A stretch of DNA of 64,000 nucleotides from G025836975 sp040391135 (GTDB lineage: Bacteria > Pseudomonadota > Gammaproteobacteria > Burkholderiales > Burkholderiaceae_B), in contig JBEBYL010000002.1 in assembly GCA_040391135.1 (NCBI GenBank), positions 124,001 to 188,000 on the forward strand, given 5' to 3'. Shown here piece after piece: positions 45,201-52,348 of the stretch. Numbering within the stretch: the stretch's first letter is position 1; every line of letters starts with the position of its first letter. Made by a program: the position numbers and the translations under genes. Below the pieces are notes generated by a model. That model saw nothing but the letters and a program-made list of their open reading frames with translations. It had not been told where the DNA came from and did not search any database.

Positions 45201-47190
45201 GATAGTCGTATGCCACGGTCTCGGGCACCGGCACGCCCAGGCGTTCGCCCAGCGCAAAGGCCAGTTCCGTGGAGGCCAGCGAGTCCAGGCCCAGCTCGGC
45301 AAAGCCGCAGTCCGCGCGCAGGCTGTCGGACGCAAGGCCCAGCCGGTCCGACAGCCACTGCGCCAGCCAGGCGCGCAGGGCGTGGCTCTCCATTCCCTTG
45401 CCGGCGTCGCCCTGGGCCGGCGCCGTATCGGCCTGGCCCGGTAGCTGCGCTTCCCATTGAGCAATCTCGGGCAGCTCGCCCGCCAGATAAGCGCGCTTGT
45501 TCGCCATGCGCTGTATCTTGCCGCTGGACGTGCGCAGCACGGTGCCCGGCGGCACCAGCACGATGCGCGACAGGGAGATTTCCAACTGTTGCCAGACAGC
45601 CTGCGCAATGGCTTCGAAGACGGGCTCCGTCGCTTCGCCGCGCCGTGAACGTTCCATTTCCTGGACCAGCACGACCTGCTCGCGTCCTTTGCCGGACCCG
45701 TCGGCTTCAAGGTAGAAGGCCGCGCCGTTGTCGCGCCGCAGCGCATCGTGCGAACGCTGCGCCACCCACTCTATATCCTGAGGGTAGAAGTTGGCGCCGG
45801 CCAGGATGATCAAATCCTTGATGCGGCCGGTGATGAACAGTTCGCCGTCCACCATGGCGCCCAGGTCGCCGGTGCGCAGGAAGCCCCCGGCCTGTGGTTC
45901 GCCGTCTATGTTTGCGCCGAATGCCGCTGCGGATTCTTCGGGTCGTTGCCAGTAGCCTGTTGCAATGGTGGGGCCGCCCACCCAGACTTCGCCGATGTGA
46001 TCGGATGGGCAGCGCCGCAGCGTTTCCGGATCGACGATGGCAATGGGCACGTCCGGCAGGGCTTGGCCGCTGCCCGGCATGACCCGTGCCGCCGGTGCTT
46101 CCGGACTGTTGGCCACCATGCGGCCGGCGGCCAGCGCTACGCCGTCGAAATGCCGCAAGACCGGCGGATGGCCGACCGGGTTTCCGGTGACGGCCAGGGT
46201 GCTTTCAGCCAGGCCATAGGCCGGTGCGAACGTCTCGGGCCTGAATCCATATGGCGCGAACTCGTTGACGAACTGGTCCATGACCGCCGGGTTGATGGGC
46301 TCGGCCGCGTTCATGGTCATGACCATGCTGCTTAAATCCAGGCCGGCACGGTCTTGCGGCGCGATGCGGCGGCTGCAAAGATCGTAGGCGAAACTGGGGG
46401 CTGCCGAGTGCGTGCCGCGAAATTGCGACATGGCCTGCAACCAAAGCAGGGGCTTTTGCAGAAAGGTATTGGGCGCCATCTGCACCGAGCCGCAGCCCGA
46501 GTACAAGGGCTGGAGCAGGCCGAATATGAGTCCCAGGTCGTGAAAGGCGGGCAGCCAGCTGATCATGACGGAGTGCTCGGCTATGCCCCACACGGCACCC
46601 ATGCGTTGCAGGTCGTGCAGCAGATTTCCGTGGCTGACACGGACGCCCTTGGGCATGGCCGTCGAACCCGAGGTGTACTGCAGGAAGGCGGTGTCGTCCG
46701 CTCGTATCGCGGCCGGTTGCAGATCGGGCTGGTCGGGCAGCCCGTCCACGGCGACCCAGGACAGGGCCGCCAAACGCGCATTGGATCCGCGCCATTCGTC
46801 CGTGGCGCTCAGCAGCGCCTCGCTGGTCAGGGCGACGCGGGCGCCGGAGTCAGTGGCCACGGCCACCAGCCGCTCGATCAGGCGATTGCGCCGCGGCGGA
46901 TTGATGGGGGTTGCCAGGCGGCCGCTCCACAGGCAGGCCATGAAGGCTGCAAGAAAATCGGGACCGGCATGAAATACCAGCAGCACCGGCTCGCCGGGCT
47001 GGGTATCGCGCATGAGCCGGGCCGCGATCGCGCGGGCGCGCGATGCCAGGTCAGCCGCGTTCCAGCGGCATTGCGGCTGGCCCTGGCTGTCGAGAAAGGT
47101 GAACCACCAGCCGTCGCCTTCCGTACGTGCCCGCCGATCCAGGATGTGGGGAAGCAGGAGGGTAGTGTTTTGCGGGACGGCTGAGTTCAT
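36265..47190 (-). CDS. hybrid PKS-NRPS: FAAL-ACP-KS-AT-ACP-aminotransferase-C-A-PCP-E
   Basis: This 3641-residue synthase should load a fatty acid, extend it once, aminate the beta-carbon and add a first amino acid. Domains with approximate residues: acyl-AMP ligase 1-590 (QYTSGSTAMPKG at 177); ACP 600-670 (LGLDSLAS); KS 695-1110 (DTACSSSL at 853, HGTGTPLGD, KTNIGHLEAAAG); AT 1205-1520 (GHSLGEW at 1298, QAFH at 1398, malonyl-type); ACP 1580-1650 (LGVDSLAL); PLP aminotransferase 1720-2150 (YGKIVGGGLPIG, Lys at 1980); C 2160-2590 (PHLITDGWS); A 2630-3080 (YTSGSTGRPKG); PCP 3100-3170 (LGGDSIMA); E 3180-3620 (HHGLTDMVSW, GHGR, RTVGWF). The A core reads FAADLG, without the usual Asp. This order matches mycosubtilin/iturin and microginin starters but has no built-in monooxygenase. 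ATG 47190 follows AGGAG. It is last in a leftward operon behind the exporter. Confidence 0.95.
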   Translation of the reverse strand: MNSAVPQNTTLLLPHILDRRARTEGDGWWFTFLDSQGQPQCRWNAADLASRARAIAARLMRDTQPGEPVLLVFHAGPDFLAAFMACLWSGRLATPINPPRRNRLIERLVAVATDSGARVALTSEALLSATDEWRGSNARLAALSWVAVDGLPDQPDLQPAAIRADDTAFLQYTSGSTAMPKGVRVSHGNLLHDLQRMGAVWGIAEHSVMISWLPAFHDLGLIFGLLQPLYSGCGSVQMAPNTFLQKPLLWLQAMSQFRGTHSAAPSFAYDLCSRRIAPQDRAGLDLSSMVMTMNAAEPINPAVMDQFVNEFAPYGFRPETFAPAYGLAESTLAVTGNPVGHPPVLRHFDGVALAAGRMVANSPEAPAARVMPGSGQALPDVPIAIVDPETLRRCPSDHIGEVWVGGPTIATGYWQRPEESAAAFGANIDGEPQAGGFLRTGDLGAMVDGELFITGRIKDLIILAGANFYPQDIEWVAQRSHDALRRDNGAAFYLEADGSGKGREQVVLVQEMERSRRGEATEPVFEAIAQAVWQQLEISLSRIVLVPPGTVLRTSSGKIQRMANKRAYLAGELPEIAQWEAQLPGQADTAPAQGDAGKGMESHALRAWLAQWLSDRLGLASDSLRADCGFAELGLDSLASTELAFALGERLGVPVPETVAYDYPTLARLAAHFASDGVQAAVADEGQAGSSTTPLTDDCIAVVGLACRFPGAPDAQAYRRLLASGQDAIGQPPANRPESAGLPPGGYIEDIDRFDAAFFGIRDTEASHMDPQHRLLLEVTWHALEDAGAADRQRRPSATGVFLGISTQDYGLRFQGPGASYSPLAATGNSASTAAGRLAHLLDITGPALVLDTACSSSLVAVHAASRSLRQGECDMALAGGVNLLINDSLTQGFAAAGMLSPGHACRTFDAAADGYVRGEGGGIVVLKRLGDALRDGDRIRAIVRGAAVNHDGRASSLTAPNASAQTALVRKALRDAGLQASDVHVVECHGTGTPLGDPIEVQALADAYGEGRDAPLLIGSVKTNIGHLEAAAGIAGMIKAVLMLESGQLAPTLHQQNPNPRIAWDRLPVHVIDAPRPWPPCHPARAAVSSFGFSGTNAHLILEAAKAPAGPAPQYGPIVLPLSAPDPEGLDRLADMLANWLEEGHADLRGLAASLAIGRGQFPVRAAIVAHDLDEAIAGLRAVAAGESPLIGARGLAPADPPKLGFLYTGQGSQWAGMGKDLYDSDAAFRRMVDDCAAIVDPLLGCSVAAAMFGDDPDCDLADTRLAQPALFILGYALADRLATWGITPQISIGHSLGEWVAACRAGVFTLDQALRLVVQRGKLMGAGAGDGRMAAVFVSPDAVPEAARHLLKQVDIAAINAPDEFVVSGPAADIDALCTGLETHGIGCQPLRTTQAFHSRLMDAALEPFAAAMAGVALSPPRAALVSNLTGHLDAPFNTEEYWVRHIREPVRFTQGMSTLAASGARVLIEVGASPALMGTASRTAEFTDQPPVIVPTLRRNRPAGQTLGNVLAHLFVAGIDIRWDNIYAASKRAATPGYPFADQRHWIPFPQTEATMSTAAAASRREEPSNAPPPDAAKSTASDAPIDHRQQIADVLVRSLQLAPADAESDHGFLELGVDSLALTEAVATLERRWAIAIPRRALFENLGSPSRLIAYVLQALTDTVQAVPTPSAPATAPAAAIVSAAQPVTAAAPQNVGNPEALTTFARAYIHRSRASQDQRRKYGPYLADSRAVAGFRNETRSMLYPIVGAKAQGSQLIDVDGNEYVDSAMGFGVQLFGHSPAFLTEAINRHLIERGLFIGPQAHLAGEVAERLCRMTGNARAAFCNSGTEAVMTALRLARHTTGRQRIAMFSGSYHGHFDGTLAQVGAGGATVALAGGTPPGMVDDVLVLDYGDEAAALEILAREAPTLAAVIVEPVQGRRPDRQPRAFLQQVRELTRQSGTALIFDEVLLGFRVAQGGAQSWAGVRADLVTYGKIVGGGLPIGVVAGEAIYLDALDGGAWSFEGKELPREDRSFFAGTFNKNPLAMVAAQAVLAHLEAAGPGLQTSLNQRTEAFAARLNTVLQAEETSISVHHFSSLYRYVGASDLFYNHLIQNGVYVWEGRTCFLSTAHTDQDLDRIAAAVQASVRAMRAAGMLAPRNPSPMPSGQAAQQEHLPTTPGQQALRLLAAFSPETSAAYNQSLVFDLNGTLDLAAIQAALGDVVDRHEALRTTFPEDGESQWIHPVLAPDVKVMDFDPVRDGAEQDWLDRMALAPLDLEHGPLVVARIVRKSPDVHRLLVVMPHLITDGWSMQLMALELAELYSARVEKRPAVLDAPVPYRRYIDHCRSHAMLPELAAYWQDLYATVPAPLQLPTDRPRPALQTFSGARASRDRLPPELLERLQALGRQTGSSLFSVCLAAYGRLLARLSGQDEMAIAIFSAGQPELPAPTLMGYCVSVLPVRMDAAAAISHGDLIRATQHAVADAMAHRDYPYSRLLKDLKLRRDPSRPPLACASFNLDRTDAAPNFAGLATQIEANTHHAVRWDLNWNMQIDGNGLRIDAHYNSDLFDAGRVREWLDAYVAILNELAGGDPSDGATSRTPRGVQNGHPGLAARVTDHAAHAPSAPAVRDRHGMVDYRSLDAHAADLAMRLAEAGVQAGDRVAFRLERGLGPVASMLAVMRLGATFVPLDDEHPDEHHAAILQDSAARVLIAEPNAERAAPSIPIVPWSRAALKPERRDTAAIPCKTVADTDIAYILYTSGSTGRPKGVLISHGAMRCYVTALLDRLAATAPMSFAIVTSFAADLGYTSVLGALWTGGLLHAVDAESARDPVALQQWLTETPVDALKIVPSHLAALLDAPEAAALLPRHALILGGDALSWGLVDRIRALGVGCRIYNHYGPTETTIGACMTEATAALRAENSVLVPVGPPLAGYEVRILGGDGNALEDGSEGEIVISGPAVAAGYTHGMASEGPFSIDQDGRRSYRTGDLGHRRPDGTIVFAGRNGDMVKIRGHRIEPAGLAELIRTCPGVRDAAVLVDQAAGREPSLVAAVAGDSGQDDIVAWLTQRVPKAMVPARVLVLPALPLTVNGKVDRQALLRTASDPTPASPADRREPPQSTGGGVAADILRGLWCDVLQRPDVALDDDFFALGGDSIMAIQIVGRARAAGLALTPAQVFQAPTVRALAQLAVPVQAAAAGLTPLAHPVPVTPIQQWFLETPMTNRNRWCLSAVFQTSLDVGQAALQETMLAMVKRHDALRTQWNAATEERLQQTGPAYAPDVIVTEAGDAAQAELEVMENLLADQLMDGLDLAAGRIIAAGAIRTGRSGTRIVVVAHHGLTDMVSWGILANDLATGLSKGPQAIAAASTSWSWWAQSLAQRREAMAGTLPYWLSVATQANDAMMPPIDHQQAANQEGDVREARLRIDTGTASRYVTAMASVFGLRAHEAVLAGLGRCLVDWAGGALAVELEGHGRQPFDQTIDLSRTVGWFTTRYPLVLPPTTGQDEGGWLVAAKEALRRIPDDGMGYGLLRYGGDPALRAEPAVSFNFVGEIGQFGVGQLALLRLGAGQERDPQAGRRHLLAFDSWLEEGSLVISCRFGARHAPETITALLARLENQLMSILQACESSSSAVYTPSDFTAMDFSQDELNRLMGELGDS

Positions 47191-47206
47191 TACGGTCTCC
47201 TGGCGA

Positions 47207-49996
47207 TCAATCAACGGCTTCCACATCAATCCGGTCGCCCATCCTTCGTTTCAGCATTTCTTCCAGCTTGGCGTCCAGGCGCCTGTCCAGCGTGGCGGCG
47301 ATGGCTTTTTCAAGATCGGATTGCTGGTCGCTGCTACGGGTCAGGTCCGCCACGCGGGCCAGGTCGTTTCGGCTCAGCGACAACAGCAGGCAGGGCAGGC
47401 GGGTACGGCATGTGGTCGGATGCGGTATGCCTTCCAACAGCGCAAACTCACCCAGGAAATCGCCCACTTCAAGCACCTCCATGGTCAAGGATGAGCCGTC
47501 TTTCAGCAGCACCGTGCTTTCCACGCTGCCGCGCGCGATGATGTAGAAGCGGCCTTCGGTCGTGCCCTCGATGGCCAGCACGGTGCCTGCTTCGACTTCC
47601 TCCACCCGCAGCATGCTGCGTATGCGCTCCAGTTCTTGTTCCTCCGCCGTGGAGAATATGGAGATTTTGCGCAGGCGATCTATGGAGATGCCGACATCGC
47701 GTCCCGCATTGACAATGGCGATGTCGGACTGTTTCTCCCACATCCCGGCATATACCCCTTGTTTGGACAGGAGCTCGGCATGGGCGCCGGTTTCGACCAG
47801 CCGGCCATCCTTGAATACGCAGATCATGTCCATGTCGGGGCAGGAGTTCAGGCGGTGCGTGACGGAAAACAGCATGCGGTCCGCGCTGATGCGTCCCAGG
47901 GTTTCGTTGATGGCCGCCTCGGCCTCGGCGTCCAGGGCCGACGTGGCTTCGTCCAGCAGCAGAATCTGCGGATTGCGCAGCAGGGCGCGTGCAATGACGA
48001 TGCGCTGGCGCTGGCCGCCCGAGAGCAGTTTGCCGCCTTCGCCCACATTGGTGTCGTAGCCTTGCGGCAAGCTGATGATAAAGTCGTGGATCTCGGCCGC
48101 CCGCGCCGCCTGCTCGACCTCGGCATCGCTGGCGTCCATGCGTCCGATGCGGATGTTGTACCGGATCGATGCCTCGAACAGGGTGGTGTCCTGGTTGACC
48201 ACGGCCATCATCGAGCGCAGACGGTGGTTGTCTACCTGGCGGATGTCGGTGTCGTTAAGCAATATGCTGCCGCTCATGGCGTCATAGTTGCGCGACATCA
48301 GATTGATGATGGTGCTTTTGCCTGAACCGGAAGGCCCCACCAGCGCAATGCGCCGCGGCGCGGGCGATTCCAGCGTGACGTCTTTCAGGTTCAGGCGGTC
48401 GCCGGTATAGCTGAACGAAACATTGTTGAAGGCGATTCGCGACAGCGGCGGTTCCAGCGCGGCTTCGCCGCGATCATCGGGAGCATCATCGGGGTGATCC
48501 AGCAATTCGTCGATGCGTTGCCAACTGCCTATGGCCTGGATGGCCGATGGCAGCAGGGCGGCAATGCCGCCCGCCGCGCCGCCAAACGCCAGCAACAGGC
48601 CGATATAGGCCACGACGACGCCGCCCGACACGGTGCCGTTCAGGGACAGGATCGCGCCCAGGCCGATGATGCCCAGTTGCGCGGCGCTGATGGCGAACAC
48701 GGTTGCGCGTCCGGTCAGTTCGCCCAGCAGATACTGGCGGTAGCTGGCGTCGTAGATGGTCTTGCTGCGCTCGTCGAACTGGTCGCGGCGATGGCGGGCC
48801 AGGTCGAGCGTGCGTATGACGGGCAGCAACTGCACGGTTTCCTTGATGAAGCCCACTATCTTGCCGTCTTCCACCTTGCGGGCGTACGAGGCCTGCACTG
48901 CAAGCCGCCCGACCAGCCGGGGCGCCGTCAGGGCGATGGCCAGCATGGTGATGGTGGCCAGGGCCATCCGCCAATCGAGCAAGATGCCGGTGATCAGCGA
49001 CCCTATCATCAGGAAGGCTTTGGAGATGATGCCCGGAATGGCCCGGACGATGCCGTTCTCGACGATGAAGATGTCGTTGTTGAAGATGGAAACGATGTCG
49101 CCGCTTTGAAACCGCCCCAGAGACCGCGAGGACAGGCCCAGCAGCTTGTCGAAAGTGCGTTGGCGCACATCCTTCATGGTGCGGGGTCCCAGCGTGGATA
49201 CGCTGAAGTCGATGGCCAGCCCGGCCGATGCGGTGACCAGAAAGCCACCGATAAGATAGGCCAGCGTGAGCCAGATGACGCCGGCGTTCTGCGGCGTGAT
49301 GCCGTCATCGAACAACTGGTTCAACCAGATCGGCATCAGCATGGCGTAGGCCGTCTGGATCAACACCCCGACGCCCAGCGTAATGCAGAAGAAACGATGA
49401 GGACGCAATTGCTGGGCCGTCCAGGCCAGGAAGGGGCCCGCGCCTTTGGCGGGCTGCTCGTCGGCCAGCGACTCTTCCCATTGCAGCTCCAGCATGGTTT
49501 GCGATTTGCCGGTGGACGTGTGGCAGGCGTCGTCCATGGATGTCTCGGTAGCCAGGGCGCGTGCAAACTTGGCCAGTCCCGGGGCGCCATAGGTGTCCAG
49601 CATGAAGCGTACGAAGGCGCCCGCCCTGACGGCATCGCGCTCAGCGCCGGCGCCGGATGACAGGCGGCTGTGCAGCCCGTCCAGATCGCCCGCTTCGGCT
49701 ACGCTGATGTTTCCCGCGCCATCGGCGGTTCTTGTGGCGTGGCGCAGGACGCCGGTTCCGATGAATGCAAGCGCGTCGGCTGGAATATCCAGCCGCTCGG
49801 TCAGGATGCGTTCCACCAGTGATCGTTGAGTGTCGATTCCCGAAGAGTGTGAGTCCGCCAGTCCGGCAGTGATGCCGGCGCCGTGCTCGGGGGCTTGCAG
49901 GCCAAGTATCTGGCAGGTCTTTTGTTCCAGCTCATTGAGTCTCTGGGTGTTTGGCCTGAACCAGCGATGAACAATTGCCTTCAGTCGTGATTGCAC
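47207..49996 (-). CDS. ABC exporter with N-terminal extra region and C-terminal cNMP-binding-type domain
   Basis: This is a 929-residue half-transporter probably exporting the lipopeptide. About 165 N-terminal residues precede the six-helix membrane domain (about 175-480). Their end, FVRFMLDTYGAPGLAKFARA followed by a short span to LELQWEESL, resembles the tail of peptidase-MA-like domains, but no HExxH motif is present. The ATPase has Walker A GPSGSGKST (about 558), LLSGGQRQR (657), LLLDEATSALD (680) and VTHRL (711). Residues about 775-900 form a cyclic-nucleotide-binding-like jelly roll (ISIFSTAEEQELERI, GRFYIIARGSVES, GDFLGEFALLEG). GTG 49996 follows AGAGG and lies 15 bases after the thioesterase stop; the longer open frame only shadows the thioesterase gene. 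Confidence 0.88.
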   Translation of the reverse strand: MQSRLKAIVHRWFRPNTQRLNELEQKTCQILGLQAPEHGAGITAGLADSHSSGIDTQRSLVERILTERLDIPADALAFIGTGVLRHATRTADGAGNISVAEAGDLDGLHSRLSSGAGAERDAVRAGAFVRFMLDTYGAPGLAKFARALATETSMDDACHTSTGKSQTMLELQWEESLADEQPAKGAGPFLAWTAQQLRPHRFFCITLGVGVLIQTAYAMLMPIWLNQLFDDGITPQNAGVIWLTLAYLIGGFLVTASAGLAIDFSVSTLGPRTMKDVRQRTFDKLLGLSSRSLGRFQSGDIVSIFNNDIFIVENGIVRAIPGIISKAFLMIGSLITGILLDWRMALATITMLAIALTAPRLVGRLAVQASYARKVEDGKIVGFIKETVQLLPVIRTLDLARHRRDQFDERSKTIYDASYRQYLLGELTGRATVFAISAAQLGIIGLGAILSLNGTVSGGVVVAYIGLLLAFGGAAGGIAALLPSAIQAIGSWQRIDELLDHPDDAPDDRGEAALEPPLSRIAFNNVSFSYTGDRLNLKDVTLESPAPRRIALVGPSGSGKSTIINLMSRNYDAMSGSILLNDTDIRQVDNHRLRSMMAVVNQDTTLFEASIRYNIRIGRMDASDAEVEQAARAAEIHDFIISLPQGYDTNVGEGGKLLSGGQRQRIVIARALLRNPQILLLDEATSALDAEAEAAINETLGRISADRMLFSVTHRLNSCPDMDMICVFKDGRLVETGAHAELLSKQGVYAGMWEKQSDIAIVNAGRDVGISIDRLRKISIFSTAEEQELERIRSMLRVEEVEAGTVLAIEGTTEGRFYIIARGSVESTVLLKDGSSLTMEVLEVGDFLGEFALLEGIPHPTTCRTRLPCLLLSLSRNDLARVADLTRSSDQQSDLEKAIAATLDRRLDAKLEEMLKRRMGDRIDVEAVD

Positions 49997-50010
49997 ACTA
50001 GCCTCTTTTT

Positions 50011-50841
50011 TCAGTTGCTGTTCATGGAAGCCGCCTCGTTGGCGGCGTGGGCGGATAAAGCAGCTGCCCGCATCAGAATGCGGGCAAGGTCGGAGCTGTG
50101 AGTGGTCCAGAAAAAATGCCCGCCATTGCAGGGAATCAGTCGGGTGGCCGCGGATGTGACCTTTTCCCACGCCTGAAGCTCTTCGGAAGAGACCGATGGA
50201 TCGCCGCCCAATTGCAGGACATCGATGGGCACATTCAAGGCGGCGGGGGTGTATCGATAGGTGTCGCAGGCTTCGAGATCGGCGCGCAGGGCGGGTTCCA
50301 GGCCGGAAGCGGCCAGGTTGCCGGCATCGCCGCCGGCCATGCCGAAGCGCGCCGCAAGCTCCGCCTGCAATTGCGGGGCGGGGAGGCGGTACAAAGGGGT
50401 ATCGGCGGGCGGCATGCAGGGAGAGCGGAAGCCGGACACAACGAGGCGGGCGGGCTGGATCCCGGCGCGGGCCAGGCGCCTGGCGGTTTCGAATGCCAAT
50501 AAGGCCCCATAGCTGTTGCCCACCAGAATCAAGGGCTGATCTTCGGAAGAGGGAGGGGGCTGTGCAAGGGAAAGGAAAGCGTTGGCGATGCCATCGGCGG
50601 CGGTGGCGGCCCGACGAGGCGGGTCGCCGCCCTTGTCTGAAGGCTGGCGCGGCAAATAGGCCGCCATGATCCCGGCTGTGCCGGGCAAAGAGGCCGCCAC
50701 GCGGCCGGCCGACAAGGGCGAACCGCCCGCGTGCGGGAAAAACATGAAGGTGGGCTGGCCTGGCGCCGCAGCCCGCAGGCCGACAACCCATTGCGATTGC
50801 ATGGGTCCTGTCGCTGACGAGGTACCGGCCGTAGTGTCCAT
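50011..50841 (-). CDS. type II thioesterase
   Basis: This is a 276-residue stand-alone thioesterase of the RifR/GrsT type, which clears mis-primed or stalled acyl groups from carrier domains. Motifs are FMFFPHAGGSPLSA, the nucleophile elbow GNSYGALLAFETAR, Asp in LQLGGDPSVSSEE and His in CNGGHFFW. The elbow has Asn where most members have His (GHSxG), but the Ser is present. ATG 50841 follows GGAAGG; an ATG at 50862 is an alternative. It is first gene of the leftward operon with the exporter and the 3641-residue synthase. Confidence 0.9.
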   Translation of the reverse strand: MDTTAGTSSATGPMQSQWVVGLRAAAPGQPTFMFFPHAGGSPLSAGRVAASLPGTAGIMAAYLPRQPSDKGGDPPRRAATAADGIANAFLSLAQPPPSSEDQPLILVGNSYGALLAFETARRLARAGIQPARLVVSGFRSPCMPPADTPLYRLPAPQLQAELAARFGMAGGDAGNLAASGLEPALRADLEACDTYRYTPAALNVPIDVLQLGGDPSVSSEELQAWEKVTSAATRLIPCNGGHFFWTTHSSDLARILMRAAALSAHAANEAASMNSN

Positions 50842-50897
50842 CAGGAAGCCTTCCGCTAACATGCTGTTGCTGTGGCAGTCGATGATTCTATCAGTTA

Positions 50898-50925
50898 TTG
50901 TATCTAAACATGACTTCTGTATAGT
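50898..50925 (+). promoter_or_regulatory. rightward promoter in the divergent lipopeptide control region
   Basis: TTGTAT (50898-50903) and TATAGT (50920-50925) are separated by 16 bases, 38 bases before the PhyH start. The 122-base gap between the two divergent operons is A/T-rich compared with its surroundings and must carry promoters for both. No clear leftward -35/-10 pair or regulator box was recognised. Confidence 0.45.
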
Positions 50926-50963
50926 TACTTTACTGTGGCCAGCACACTAACAAGCGACGCGAC

Positions 50964-51833
50964 ATGACAGCAAGCACCTTATTTCCGCCCGACGCGATGG
51001 TCGCCTACGAACGCGATGGCGTCATCTGCCTGCGCGGCGCCTTCAGCGCCGAATGGGTGGAGCTGGCGTGCCGGGGCATCGAACACAACATCGCCCAGCC
51101 CAGCCCCTTGTTCCGCAACCTGGGCACGTCCGACGGGGGCTTTCTGTCGGATATATGGGCGCGCCGATATATTCCCGAGTTCGAACGCTTTTGCATGGAG
51201 TCGCCGGCCGCGGCCATTGCCGCGCAGGCGCTGCGGTCCAATCCGGTAAGGCTGGTGCAGGACACCTGGTTCAGTAAGCTGCCCGGCGCCTCGGCGCGCA
51301 CTCCCTGGCATCACGATACCGCTATTGCCGGACCATTCTGCTCGATCTGGGTGGCGCTGGATCCCACGCCACGCGATGCGTCGCTGGAGTTCGTCGCGGG
51401 GTCGCATGGATGGGGCGGAACCTTGATGCCGCGATCCTATTTTGCCAGGGGTGGCGACGCGGCGGAGCGTTTCTATACCGAGTTCCATGGCGACGCCGGC
51501 CGCGATCAGGGACCCGGCTTCGGCCAGGTGCCCGATATCGAAGCCGACCGCGATGCCTACGACATTATTGGCTGGGAATTGCAGCCCGGCGACTGCGTTC
51601 TCTTTGATGCCCGCACGCTGCACGGCGCTCCAGGCAATCACCTGGAACGGCCGCTGCGCCGTTTCGTCACCCGCTGGATCACCGATGAATCCGTGCTGGC
51701 GCCGCATGGCAAGGATGTTATCGGCGCCCTGGCGGCGGCCGGGCTGCAAGCCGAGCTGGAAGTCGGAAAGCCGATACGCGGGCCGCTGTTTCCTGTCATA
51801 ACGGTGACACGTCCAACCTCGATAATTTCGTAA
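50964..51833 (+). CDS. PhyH-family Fe(II)/2-oxoglutarate dioxygenase
   Basis: This is a 289-residue protein of the phytanoyl-CoA dioxygenase type. The metal triad is seen as TPWHHDTAIAG (HxD, about residues 115-117) and the distal His in FDARTLHGAPGN (about 217). An Arg about ten residues on (RPLRRFVTR) is suited to bind 2-oxoglutarate. It opens with YERDGVICLRGAFSAEWVEL. It heads the rightward lipopeptide operon. It may hydroxylate the fatty acyl chain or an amino acid residue; since the synthase lacks the alpha-hydroxylating monooxygenase of microginin systems, it is a candidate for that step (inference). Confidence 0.88.
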   Translation: MTASTLFPPDAMVAYERDGVICLRGAFSAEWVELACRGIEHNIAQPSPLFRNLGTSDGGFLSDIWARRYIPEFERFCMESPAAAIAAQALRSNPVRLVQDTWFSKLPGASARTPWHHDTAIAGPFCSIWVALDPTPRDASLEFVAGSHGWGGTLMPRSYFARGGDAAERFYTEFHGDAGRDQGPGFGQVPDIEADRDAYDIIGWELQPGDCVLFDARTLHGAPGNHLERPLRRFVTRWITDESVLAPHGKDVIGALAAAGLQAELEVGKPIRGPLFPVITVTRPTSIIS

Positions 51834-51848
51834 CTTATGTAGCAATTG

Positions 51849-51876
51849 TTGACGTTTGTTACTGACGAGGTATACA
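51849..51876 (+). promoter_or_regulatory. promoter before the small ABM-like gene
   Basis: TTGACG (51849-51854) and TATACA (51871-51876) with a 16-base spacer stand about 95 bases before the ATG at 51970. The gene therefore has its own promoter in the 136-base gap after PhyH and may be expressed more strongly than the synthetases. Confidence 0.5.
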
Positions 51877-51969
51877 GTTCGCAATTCGACGGCCTGTGTC
51901 AAAGAGGCCTAGAGCGCTAAATATTATTGTTTGCAATTCAATGTAGTTCAACCTCAGGAGACTGACATT

Positions 51970-52296
51970 ATGGCTGGTATGTTCCTCACGATTACTCGCG
52001 CAAACATCAAGGCTGGCAGCGAACAAGAAGCACGCTCACTGCTCGAAAAATCCCTGCTGCCCAACGACGGTTCCAAGCCGGGCGACCACATTCCGGGCCT
52101 TATCGGTTTTGGCTTGATGCGCTCCAAAAAAGATTCCTCCATGTATGGCTTGGCAACGGTTTGGAAAGACGAGGCCTCCCTGGATGCGTTGTCCTCCAAC
52201 CCGAATGCAAAGACGGGCGGCCACTGGGTGGAAAAGTTCATGAAGTTCACCCAGGGCGATGTCAAGGGCGAAGGCTTCTACATCGAAAGCCTGTAA
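51970..52296 (+). CDS. small ABM-like (dimeric alpha/beta-barrel) protein
   Basis: This is a 108-residue protein opening MAGMFLTITRANIKAGSEQE, then a helix, a long loop (PNDGSKPGDHIPGLIGFGLM) and a strand-helix-strand (YGLATVWKDEASLDALSSNP). This resembles the antibiotic biosynthesis monooxygenase/NIPSNAP-like fold. No cofactor-binding residue can be named. It has a strong AGGAG ribosome site and its own promoter. Its place between the dioxygenase and the peptide synthetase suggests a tailoring or accessory role. The similarity is weak, so unknown function is the safer reading. Confidence 0.7.
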   Translation: MAGMFLTITRANIKAGSEQEARSLLEKSLLPNDGSKPGDHIPGLIGFGLMRSKKDSSMYGLATVWKDEASLDALSSNPNAKTGGHWVEKFMKFTQGDVKGEGFYIESL

Positions 52297-52348
52297 TTCG
52301 CTCTCCCCAAAGGGGGGATTCCAGCCTGGTTTCTCCCCAATCCCTTCC

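Noticed and set aside
49997..50791. Upstream 265 codons of the exporter frame
   Set aside because: This part overlaps the thioesterase gene in another frame and reads as arginine/glycine-rich shadow; a GTG with AGAGG right after the thioesterase stop is the better start.
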